A stretch of DNA of 64,000 bases from JBGSTR01 sp963707135 (GTDB lineage Bacteria; Pseudomonadota; Gammaproteobacteria; Chromatiales; Chromatiaceae): assembly GCA_963707135.1 (NCBI GenBank), contig CAVPOY010000042.1:1-64000 (forward strand), written 5' to 3'. Positions 56,933 through 64,000 of this stretch are shown here, one piece after another. Numbering within the stretch: the stretch's first letter is position 1; each line of letters starts with the position of its first letter. The notes beneath the pieces were generated by a model. The model searched no databases, had not been told where the DNA came from, and was given only the letters and a program-made list of their open reading frames with translations. The translations under genes and the position numbers were made by a program.

Positions 56933-57910
56933 ATGGGCTCGGGATCCCAGATCCACTACAAGCAGAACCGACTGAAACAGCTGCGTGCCTTCTGTCACGC
57001 GGCACGCACCGGCAGCGTCAGCGCCGCCGCCGAAAAGATCTTCCTCAGCCAGCCTACCGTGTCCCTGCAGATCCAGGCACTGGAGCGCGAGTTCGACACG
57101 GTCCTGTTCGAGCGTCGCGGTCCGAAGATCAGGCTCACCCCGGAGGGTGAGCTGCTGTTCCAGATGGCGGAGCCACTGGTCGAGGGCATGGATAAGCTCC
57201 ACGACGCCTTCGCCACCCAGTGCGGCCGCGTCGATCAGGGGGTGCTGAACATCGCCGCCGGGGAGTCGACCATCCTCTATATACTGCCCGAGCCCGTGCG
57301 TTCCTTCGTCGAGCAGTACCCCGGCATCGAGTTGAAGCTGCACAATGTAACCGGGCGGGACGGGCTCGCGATGCTGCGGGCCGACGAGGCCGATCTGGCC
57401 GTCGGCTCGATGCTGGAGGTCCCGGACGACATCACCTACCGGCCGTTCGTTTCCTTCCAGCCGACGTTGATCACGCCCCGGGATCACCCGCTGGCGGGTC
57501 GGAAGCAGGTGACGCTGGAGGACATCGCGCCTTACGGTCTGATCCTGCCCCCGAGACATCTCAGCACTTGGCGCATGGTTGATCTGGTCTTCAAGCAGCA
57601 CAACCTCAGCTACAAGGTGACACTCGAGGCGGGCGGCTGGGAGGTCATCAAGAAGTATGTCGAGCTCGGGCTCGGCATCTCCATCGTGACCGACGTCTGT
57701 CTGACCGGCGACGAGCCGCTGAACCGCATTCCGCTCGACCAGTACTTTCCCAAGCGCAGTTACGGTATCGTGCAGCGCCGGGGCAAGTTCCTCTCGCCAC
57801 AGACCAAATGTTTCGTCAAGATACTCGGCGGCCTGTTCGCCGATAGAGTCGTCGAGCCCCAGCCGCAGCCGGTCGGCGAAGGCAAGTGGGAGGATGCCTA
57901 CTTGGGCTGA
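56933..57910 (+). CDS. CysB-like LysR-family regulator
   Basis: The 325-aa regulator has an N-terminal winged helix (about 12-75; LRAFCHAARTGSVSAAAEKI, SQPTVSLQIQALERE) and an effector domain (about 95-310; LNIAAGESTILYILPE, HNVTGRDGLAMLRADEADLAVG). Proteins of this type in sulfur-oxidising Chromatiales are called CysB-like and may respond to sulfur or nitrogen signals. The nearest AGGAG lies 16 nt before the ATG, so the start could be a little off. It faces the urt genes from 1.6 kb away. Confidence 0.82.
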   Translation: MGSGSQIHYKQNRLKQLRAFCHAARTGSVSAAAEKIFLSQPTVSLQIQALEREFDTVLFERRGPKIRLTPEGELLFQMAEPLVEGMDKLHDAFATQCGRVDQGVLNIAAGESTILYILPEPVRSFVEQYPGIELKLHNVTGRDGLAMLRADEADLAVGSMLEVPDDITYRPFVSFQPTLITPRDHPLAGRKQVTLEDIAPYGLILPPRHLSTWRMVDLVFKQHNLSYKVTLEAGGWEVIKKYVELGLGISIVTDVCLTGDEPLNRIPLDQYFPKRSYGIVQRRGKFLSPQTKCFVKILGGLFADRVVEPQPQPVGEGKWEDAYLG

Positions 57911-58038
57911 CCACCCCGGCCGCACGTCCGGTATTGGCTCGAAACGGGTCGAGGCAGACGGACACGCGCTGACCCACGCATCGTCGCAGGCCCCTGAAAG
58001 TCCGCTCGTTTCGACCCGTAACCCTGAAATCAAGGCCA

Positions 58039-58449
58039 ATGACAAACTCAACAACCGTGTACCAAGACATTGCGCAATTCGGATATCCTGTGAGCATGGA
58101 CCTAACGAAAATGATCGGGCACCGCCTCCGGGCGGCTCGCCAAGCGCAACGTCTTAGCCTTTCCGCTCTCTCGAGCCGGACCAGCGGCCTTTCCAAGTCG
58201 CGCATCAGCAACTATGAACAGGGAATCCGGCGCATGGGCCTCGAGGAGGCAAAAGAGCTGTCGCTCGCTTTGGGAAACGTGACAGCCACTTACCTGCTTT
58301 GTCTCGATGATTCGGGACTGCTTTCCGACGACGAGCAGGCGCTGATCGAGCGCTACCGCCATAGCGACGCGCGGGGCCGCGAGCTGATCGCCAAGGTTGC
58401 CGAGGCTCAGAGTTCCTACCAGCCGGAAGGTTCAGCCGCACTGAGTTAG
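58039..58449 (+). CDS. XRE-family helix-turn-helix regulator
   Basis: The 136-aa product has a Cro/C1-type HTH (about 26-80; IGHRLRAARQAQRLSLSALS, SKSRISNYEQGIRR) and a helical C-terminal part (LSDDEQALIERYRHSDARGR). ATG 58096 (MDLTKMIGHRL) is an equally good start and gives 117 aa. No phage or toxin partner is adjacent, so it does not look like an antitoxin. Confidence 0.75.
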   Translation: MTNSTTVYQDIAQFGYPVSMDLTKMIGHRLRAARQAQRLSLSALSSRTSGLSKSRISNYEQGIRRMGLEEAKELSLALGNVTATYLLCLDDSGLLSDDEQALIERYRHSDARGRELIAKVAEAQSSYQPEGSAALS

Positions 58450-58697
58450 TGCGCCTGAACCATCACGCCGCCGGTTCCTGAGAAACCAGGCCCTACACAA
58501 AAAGTCTGCTATCCCGGCCGTGGCCAGTGGGTGGAACCTACATTGGAACCCCGGCCGGTGAGCAATCGCTCGATTCGAAAGCGACCAACAAACGGTGGTC
58601 GCCGCGCCACGCGGGCGGGGGCGGGAAAGGCGGGTGGCGTTGGAGTAGGGCGCCCCGGACCGGAGCTGATCCGGATCAGGACGCCCGCATCGCGGGA

Positions 58698-59141
58698 TTA
58701 CTTGTAGGCGCCGACCCCGCAGAAGAATCCTTCCTTGTTGGTCATCACGTAGCTGGTCTTCTCGCGAATCTCATCCGTGCCCGGATAGGGCCACTTGTAG
58801 TCCACCCAGCCCTCGCCGGCCCCGGTGGAGACGGCGATCATGTTCTTGAACAGCTCGTCGCCGTACTTGTTGAAGTCCATCAGGTTCTTCCCGACCAGCT
58901 CGGGCTTGACCGCGTGCGAGAGCATCACGCCGTCGTTGTCCATGCAGAAGACATAGAGGTCCTTTTCCTTGAATCCGCCGTCGTCGGCGGCGAACGCGGC
59001 GAAGGCCTTTTCGCTCCCCATCTCGTTGACCGCCGCCTGGGCCTTCTGTGACATGGCCTTGGCCTCGTCCGGCGTGGCCATCTCGCCGGCGACGGCGGCG
59101 CCGACCAGGGACAGGGTCGCGGCAATTAAGAGCTTACGCAT
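58698..59141 (-). CDS. Periplasmic single Cache-domain protein
   Basis: The 147-aa product has a signal peptide (MRKLLIAATLSLVGAAVAG) and a lone sCache_2-type domain: helix ATPDEAKAMSQKAQAAVNEM, then LYVFCMDNDGVMLSHAVKPE, GKNLMDFNKYGDELFKNM and GWVDYKWPYPGTDEI, ending EGFFCGVGAYK. Cache domains bind small ligands outside the cytoplasm, usually as part of chemoreceptors or kinases; here the domain is free. A GAGGAGATC site precedes the ATG. It is divergent from urtA. Confidence 0.85.
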   Translation of the reverse strand: MRKLLIAATLSLVGAAVAGEMATPDEAKAMSQKAQAAVNEMGSEKAFAAFAADDGGFKEKDLYVFCMDNDGVMLSHAVKPELVGKNLMDFNKYGDELFKNMIAVSTGAGEGWVDYKWPYPGTDEIREKTSYVMTNKEGFFCGVGAYK

Positions 59142-59536
59142 TTTCTTGATCTCCTCGGGTGGTTGTGTCGTTCTACGGCACCGCGAACATTAGTCCAAGC
59201 GCGCCGGTCGGGTCCAGTCCCTCGCTCGATGTCCCATGGGTTACCGCCTCGCACTATCTTGGTGCAGTGTTGCGCGATTCAGGTGCCCAGCCCCGTCGCC
59301 ATGCTCCGAATCGATTCGCAGCCCTCGAACCGGGCCGCGCTTCGACCATTGAACCCGCGCCAGGTCCCGATGACCGCCTTGGCGCGCGGTTTCAGCGCCG
59401 ACCCACACTTGCGGCATTCTCCATGGGCGCGCACGCGCCTCGATCCGGTCGCGATGCAACCTGGCTCGATCCGTGCTTCATCCAGCCGGACGCCTCCGCG
59501 TCGACCCTTGAGCTATTCATCCCGGAGCCGAAACCT
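59142..59536. other. 395-bp divergent region between the Cache gene and urtA
   Basis: This gap must hold the promoters of both genes. I see no convincing sigma-70 pair and no correctly spaced sigma-54 site (see rejected items). The sequence is GC-rich and without long repeats. Confidence 0.4.
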
Positions 59537-60838
59537 ATGCGCAGACGCGAGTTGACGAAATCGCTACTTCTTGGTGCGGGCCTGGCGCTCGGCCTATCGG
59601 TGGGGCCGACATCGGCCGCCGACGACGAGCCGATCAAGGTCGGAGTCCTGCACTCCTTGTCCGGCACCATGGCCATCAGCGAGACGACGCTGAAGGACAC
59701 CATGCTGATGCTGGTCGAGGAGCAGAACAAGAAGGGCGGGTTGCTCGGCCGGAAACTCGAGGCGGTCGTCGTCGACCCGGCCTCCGACTGGCCGCTGTTC
59801 GCCGAGAAGGCGCGCGAGCTGATCGAGAAGGACAAGGTGGCCGCCGTCTTCGGCTGCTGGACCTCGGTGTCGCGCAAGTCCGTGCTGCCGGTGTTCGAAG
59901 AGCTGAACGGCCTGCTCTTCTATCCGGTCCAGTACGAGGGCGAGGAGTCGTCGAAGAACGTCTTCTATACCGGCGCCGCGCCCAACCAGCAGGCCATTCC
60001 CGCCGTCGACTATCTGATGAACGACCTGGGCGTGGAGCGCTGGGTGCTCGCCGGCACCGACTATGTCTACCCCCGCACGACCAACAAGATCCTCGAGGCG
60101 TACCTCAAGCAGAAAGGCGTGGCCGAAGAGGACATCATGATCAACTACACCCCGTTCGGCCACTCGGACTGGCAGTCCATCGTCTCGGACATCAAGAAGT
60201 TTGGCTCCGCGGGTAAAAAGACCGCCGTGGTCTCCACCATCAACGGCGACGCGAACGTGCCTTTCTACAAGGAGCTCGGCAATCAGGGCGTCTCCGCGGA
60301 GGACATCCCCGTGGTGGCCTTCTCGGTCGGTGAGGAGGAGCTCTCCGGCATCGACACCAAGCCGCTGGTCGGCCACCTGGCGGCCTGGAACTACTTCATG
60401 AGCGTCGACGACCCGGCCAACGACGCCTTTATCGAGTCCTGGCACGCCTTCATCGAGAACCCCAAGCGGGTCACCAACGACCCGATGGAGGCCCACAAGA
60501 TCGGCTTCGACCTCTGGGTCAAGGCGGTCGAGAAGGCGGGATCCACGGACACCGACAAGGTCGCCGACGCCATCATCGGGCTTGAGACCCCGAATCTGAC
60601 CGGCGGCACGGCACGGATGCTGCCGAACCACCACATCACCAAGCCGGTGCTGATCGGCGAGATCCAGGACGACGGTCAGTTCGCCGTGGTCTGGCAGACC
60701 GACGCCGAGGTGCCCGGCGATGCCTGGTCCGACTATCTGGAGGGGTCCAAGGACCTGAAGGGCGACTGGACCGCGCCGATCAACTGCGGCAACTACAACG
60801 TCAAGACCGAGAAGTGCCTGGGCTCCCAGGCGCAATAG
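59537..60838 (+). CDS. urtA: Urea ABC transporter substrate-binding protein
   Basis: The 433-aa product starts at ATG 59537 (MRRRELTKSLLLGAGLALG), an N-terminus with a degenerate twin-arginine look. It has KVGVLHSLSGTMAISET, VFGCWTSVSRKSVLPVFEE, FYPVQYEGEESSKNVFYTG and GTDYVYPRTTNKI, the specific features of UrtA as opposed to branched-chain amino acid binders. It captures urea in the periplasm for UrtBCDE. Confidence 0.95.
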   Translation: MRRRELTKSLLLGAGLALGLSVGPTSAADDEPIKVGVLHSLSGTMAISETTLKDTMLMLVEEQNKKGGLLGRKLEAVVVDPASDWPLFAEKARELIEKDKVAAVFGCWTSVSRKSVLPVFEELNGLLFYPVQYEGEESSKNVFYTGAAPNQQAIPAVDYLMNDLGVERWVLAGTDYVYPRTTNKILEAYLKQKGVAEEDIMINYTPFGHSDWQSIVSDIKKFGSAGKKTAVVSTINGDANVPFYKELGNQGVSAEDIPVVAFSVGEEELSGIDTKPLVGHLAAWNYFMSVDDPANDAFIESWHAFIENPKRVTNDPMEAHKIGFDLWVKAVEKAGSTDTDKVADAIIGLETPNLTGGTARMLPNHHITKPVLIGEIQDDGQFAVVWQTDAEVPGDAWSDYLEGSKDLKGDWTAPINCGNYNVKTEKCLGSQAQ

Positions 60839-60913
60839 CCGATAGCGCCGGGGTCGTACCGTCCCCGGCGCGCCACCCCGCGACCGCCGTCGCGACAGCG
60901 ACAGATCCCCACC

Positions 60914-62524
60914 ATGCGAACAGTCCCGCCGCGCCTCCTGATCCTGTTGAGCCTGCTCACGGTGCTGTTCGCCATCGGCAACGGGGCGCTCGCGGCGACG
61001 CTCGATGACCTGCTGCCGAACCTCGCGGACCGATCTTTCGCGGTCAAGGAGCGAGCCGCGGACGGGATCGCCGCCAGCGGTGACCCCCGCGCGCTCAAGA
61101 TCCTGAGGACCCTGCTGAGCGGAGACCTCTACTACCGGGGCGACGACCAGCGGGTGGTTTTCGCGGAACGCTCCGGCGCGGGCTTCCGGCTGATCGACCC
61201 GCTGACCGGAGACGACCTCGGGGAGGTTGAGCGCCGCGACGCCAAGAAGATCACGGTAAACAACCGGATGCGCGGGCGCCTCAAGGCGGGGATCGCGGCA
61301 CTCACGCTCGCAAGCTCGGACCCCGCCACCAGGCTGCGGGCCGCGCGCGAGCTGATGTCCGACGCCAGTCCGGACCTGGTCGATGCCATGCGCGTCCAAC
61401 TGGAGAAGGAGACGGACGAGCAGGTGAGCGACACCTTGTCGCTGGCCATCGGGATCGCCGGGTTGACCGCGGAAGAGCCGGCTGCGCGTCTCGACGCCGC
61501 GGGCACGCTGGAAGGCAGCCTGTATCCGGAGGCCCGCAACGCACTCGCGCAGGCCGCCACGCGAGAGCAGGATCCGGCCGTCAAGGCCGCGATAGAGGAG
61601 GCGTTGGCCGGGATCGACGGCACGCTGCGCCTCAACGCCGCCGCCGAGACGCTGTTCTTCGGGCTCAGCCTGGGCTCGGTGCTGGTGCTGGCGGCCATCG
61701 GGCTCGCCATCACCTTCGGTGTCATGGGCGTGATCAACATGGCCCATGGCGAGCTGATCATGCTCGGGGCCTACACCACCTATCTGGTCCAGCAGGCGAT
61801 GCCTGGCGCCATCGATTACTCCCTGCTGGTCGCGGTCCCGGCCGCGTTCCTGGTCTCGGGTCTGTTCGGCATCCTGATCGAGCGGACCGTGATCCGGTTC
61901 CTCTACGGCCGGCCGTTGGAGACGCTGCTCGCGACCTTCGGCATCAGCCTGATCCTGCAGCAATTGGTGCGCACGGCCATCTCCGCGCAGAACGTGGCGG
62001 TCGAAAATCCGTCGTGGATGAGCGGGTCGCTGCAGATCAATCCCGTGCTGGCCCTTACGTACAACCGCCTGTATATCGTGGTATTCGCGCTGCTGGTGTT
62101 CGTTGCACTGCTGATGATCCTGAAGCGCACGGCCCTGGGGCTTCAGGTTCGGGCGGTGTCCCAAAACCGGGCGATGGCGCGCGCCATGGGGGTGCGCTCG
62201 GCGCGCGTGGACGCGCTGACCTTCGGGCTGGGGGCCGGGATCGCCGGCGTCGCCGGCGTCGCCCTATCCCAGCTCACCAACGTCGGCCCAAACATGGGGC
62301 AGGCCTACATCATCGATTCTTTCATGGTGGTCGTGTTCGGCGGCGTGGGAAACCTCTGGGGCACGCTGGTCGGGGGGCTGACCCTCGGTGTCGCGAACAA
62401 GCTGATGGAGCCCTGGGCGGGAGCGGTGCTCGCGAAGATCCTGGTGCTGGTGTTCATCATCCTGTTCATCCAGAAGCGTCCGCGCGGCCTGTTCCCGCAG
62501 CGCGGCCGGGCGGCGGAGGGCTGA
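60914..62524 (+). CDS. urtB: Urea ABC transporter permease UrtB
   Basis: The 536-aa product has a signal-like helix, a periplasmic HEAT-like N-terminal domain (about 30-240; LLPNLADRSFAVKERAADGI) and a LivH-type permease domain (about 250-530; AIGLAITFGVMGVINMAHGE, GLQVRAVSQNRAMARAMGV, VVFGGVGNLWGTLVGGLTLG). The long N-terminal part is normal for UrtB. It ends 3 nt before urtC. Confidence 0.94.
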   Translation: MRTVPPRLLILLSLLTVLFAIGNGALAATLDDLLPNLADRSFAVKERAADGIAASGDPRALKILRTLLSGDLYYRGDDQRVVFAERSGAGFRLIDPLTGDDLGEVERRDAKKITVNNRMRGRLKAGIAALTLASSDPATRLRAARELMSDASPDLVDAMRVQLEKETDEQVSDTLSLAIGIAGLTAEEPAARLDAAGTLEGSLYPEARNALAQAATREQDPAVKAAIEEALAGIDGTLRLNAAAETLFFGLSLGSVLVLAAIGLAITFGVMGVINMAHGELIMLGAYTTYLVQQAMPGAIDYSLLVAVPAAFLVSGLFGILIERTVIRFLYGRPLETLLATFGISLILQQLVRTAISAQNVAVENPSWMSGSLQINPVLALTYNRLYIVVFALLVFVALLMILKRTALGLQVRAVSQNRAMARAMGVRSARVDALTFGLGAGIAGVAGVALSQLTNVGPNMGQAYIIDSFMVVVFGGVGNLWGTLVGGLTLGVANKLMEPWAGAVLAKILVLVFIILFIQKRPRGLFPQRGRAAEG

Positions 62525-62527
62525 TCC

Positions 62528-63640
62528 ATGGGACTGGTGAAGGCGCTGCGCGGGGATTCGGGCGGCCAGGCCATGATGGCGGTCCTGCTGTTGATCGCCG
62601 TCGTCGTGCCCGTCCTCAATCTCATGGTGCCCGCGTCGAGCCCGTGGCACGTCTCGACCTTCACGGTCACGCTGCTCGGCAAGTACCTGACCTACGCGCT
62701 GCTGGCGGTCGCGGTCGACCTGGTCTGGGGCTACCTCGGGATCCTGAGCCTGGGCCACGGCGCCTTCTTCGCGCTGGGCGGCTACGCCATGGGCATGTAC
62801 CTGATGCGCCAGATCGGCGACCGCGGCGTCTACGGCAACCCGGATCTGCCGGACTTCATGGTCTTCCTAAACTGGCAGGAGCTGCCCTGGTTCTGGCACG
62901 GGTTCGACCAGTTCTGGTTCGCGGCCCTGATGATCCTGCTGGTGCCAGGGCTGCTCGCGTTCGTATTCGGCTGGCTCGCCTTCCGCTCGCGGGTGACCGG
63001 CGTCTATCTGTCGATCATCACCCAGGCGCTGACCTATGCGCTGATGCTCGCCTTCTTCCGCAACGAGATGGGCTTCGGTGGCAACAACGGGCTGACCGAC
63101 TTCAAGGACCTGCTCGGCTTCGACCTGCAGAGCGATGCAACCCGGATCGGCCTGTTCCTGGCCTCCGCTATCGCACTGGCGCTGGGCTATCTGGCCTGCC
63201 GCTTCATCGTCACCTCGCGGCTCGGTCGGGTGGCGGTGGCGATCCGCGACGCCGAGTCCCGCACCCGGTTCATCGGCTACCGCGTCGACCGGGTGAAGGT
63301 GGCCATCTTCAGCTTCTCGGCGATGATCGCCGGGGTGGCCGGGGCGCTCTACGTGCCCCAGGTCGGCATCATCAACCCCGGCGAGTTCTCGCCGCTCAAT
63401 TCCATCGAGCTGGTCATCTGGGTGGCGGTCGGCGGGCGAGCAACCCTCTACGGCGCGGTGATCGGGGCGGTGCTGGTCAATTACGGCAAGACCTACTTCA
63501 CCGGCGTCTTTCCGGAGGCCTGGCTGTTCGCGCTCGGCGGGCTGTTCGTATTCGTGACCCTGTTCCTGCCTAGCGGTATCGCCGGGCTGTTCAGACGGCT
63601 GCGCGGGCGTGCGCCGGAGCCGGGGAGCGAGCCGGCATGA
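62528..63640 (+). CDS. urtC: Urea ABC transporter permease UrtC
   Basis: The 370-aa LivM-type permease has WGYLGILSLGHGAFFALGGY, FRNEMGFGGNNGLTDFKDLL and IRDAESRTRFIGYRVDRVKV followed by GVAGALYVPQVGIINPGEF. The FGGNNGLTDFKDLLG block is specific for UrtC. It overlaps urtD by 4 nt. Confidence 0.95.
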   Translation: MGLVKALRGDSGGQAMMAVLLLIAVVVPVLNLMVPASSPWHVSTFTVTLLGKYLTYALLAVAVDLVWGYLGILSLGHGAFFALGGYAMGMYLMRQIGDRGVYGNPDLPDFMVFLNWQELPWFWHGFDQFWFAALMILLVPGLLAFVFGWLAFRSRVTGVYLSIITQALTYALMLAFFRNEMGFGGNNGLTDFKDLLGFDLQSDATRIGLFLASAIALALGYLACRFIVTSRLGRVAVAIRDAESRTRFIGYRVDRVKVAIFSFSAMIAGVAGALYVPQVGIINPGEFSPLNSIELVIWVAVGGRATLYGAVIGAVLVNYGKTYFTGVFPEAWLFALGGLFVFVTLFLPSGIAGLFRRLRGRAPEPGSEPA

Positions 63641-64000
63641 GCGGACTTCAGCAGTTCCGGGATTCCATGCGCCGCGACCGGCAATGGGATTTCATGTATT
63701 CGGTCAAGGACCTGGATCTCGACGTCAGCCAGGGGATCATTCTCTATCTGGAGGGCCTGAACGTCAGCTTCGACGGCTTCAAGGCCATCAATGACCTGAA
63801 TTTCTATGTCAACGCCGGTGAGCTTCGCTGCGTCATCGGGCCAAATGGCGCCGGCAAGACGACGATGATGGACATCGTGACCGGCAAGACCCGGCCCGAC
63901 TCGGGCACCGCCTACTATGGCCGCAACATCGACCTGCTGCGTCTCTCCGAATCGGAGATCGCCGAGATCGGCATCGGTCGCAAGTTTCAGAAGCCGACGG
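63637..64000 (+). CDS. urtD: Urea ABC transporter ATPase UrtD, 3' end beyond the window
   Basis: The frame from ATG 63637 (MSGLQQFRDSMRRDRQWDF) stays open to the window end, giving 121 residues. It has LEGLNVSFDGFKAINDLNF, Walker A GPNGAGKTTMMD and IGIGRKFQKPT up to the Q-loop. Signature and Walker B motifs lie past the edge. urtE is expected downstream. Confidence 0.93.
   Translation, partial: MSGLQQFRDSMRRDRQWDFMYSVKDLDLDVSQGIILYLEGLNVSFDGFKAINDLNFYVNAGELRCVIGPNGAGKTTMMDIVTGKTRPDSGTAYYGRNIDLLRLSESEIAEIGIGRKFQKPT

Noticed and set aside
59259..59273. TTGGTGCAGTGTTGC as a sigma-54 promoter for urtA
   Set aside because: The GG and GC elements are one base too close for a functional -24/-12 pair, and the -24 part is a poor match.
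59594..62164. An 856-codon open frame on the minus strand opposite urtA and urtB
   Set aside because: It mirrors two well-conserved genes. Long antisense frames are expected in DNA this GC-rich, and the translation has low-complexity H/R/G/D/Q composition with no known domain.

Overview
The window is 64 kb of GC-rich chromosome from a free-living gammaproteobacterium, most likely in or near the Chromatiales/Ectothiorhodospiraceae. The evidence is the mraZ-to-ftsZ division and cell-wall cluster followed by lpxC, dciA, an M23 peptidase and secA; the rsmI/rnpB/mraZ junction; an LpoA lipoprotein; the his-tat junction; a CysB-like LysR regulator; and an urtABCD urea transporter. I cannot name a genus.

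Layout. (1) 1-13.3 kb is accessory and mostly envelope-related: a DUF1214-like protein cut by the window edge, an exported PQQ-like beta-propeller, a DUF2092 lipid-carrier-like protein with a small Gly-rich partner, a broken FadL-type outer-membrane protein, a patatin-like lipoprotein, a small Ala-rich exported protein divergent from a large MscK-type mechanosensitive channel, and an uncharacterised 340-aa protein. Two related structured repeats of about 165 bp sit between convergent gene pairs at 7.6 and 12.1 kb. (2) 13.4-39.3 kb on the minus strand is housekeeping: mraZ-rsmH-ftsL-ftsI-murE-murF-mraY-murD-ftsW-murG-murC-murB-ddlB-ftsQ-ftsA-ftsZ, then lpxC, M23 peptidase, secA, argJ and a Nudix-ThiE fusion, with dciA opposing. 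Most genes overlap by 1-20 nt, implying one long operon driven from a clear promoter/MraZ-box region upstream of mraZ. (3) 39.6-48.2 kb holds rnpB, rsmI, lpoA, yraN, dolP, a FAD-linked oxidase, ptsP and rppH. (4) 48.5-56.9 kb holds a HAD phosphatase, pip, dtd, hisB-hisA-hisI-hisE, tatABC, a small acidic protein and a DUF255 thioredoxin-like protein. (5) 56.9-64 kb holds a CysB-like regulator, an XRE regulator, a Cache-domain periplasmic protein and urtABCD, with urtD cut by the window end.

Two points affect any use of this sequence. First, secA, murE, tatC, the M23 peptidase and the FadL-type gene each carry one or two single-base frameshifts, mostly at short G/C runs. Because three of these are essential or core genes, sequencing error is the best explanation. 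Second, the his operon lacks both hisH and hisF, the two subunits of one enzyme, with no gap or remnant left behind.

I found no tRNA, rRNA, CRISPR array, integrase or transposase. I found no clear candidate for a wholly new system. The best leads are the structured repeats at convergent gene ends, the joint absence of hisH and hisF, the envelope-lipid gene group at 1-7.5 kb, and the uncharacterised 12.3-13.3 kb gene.
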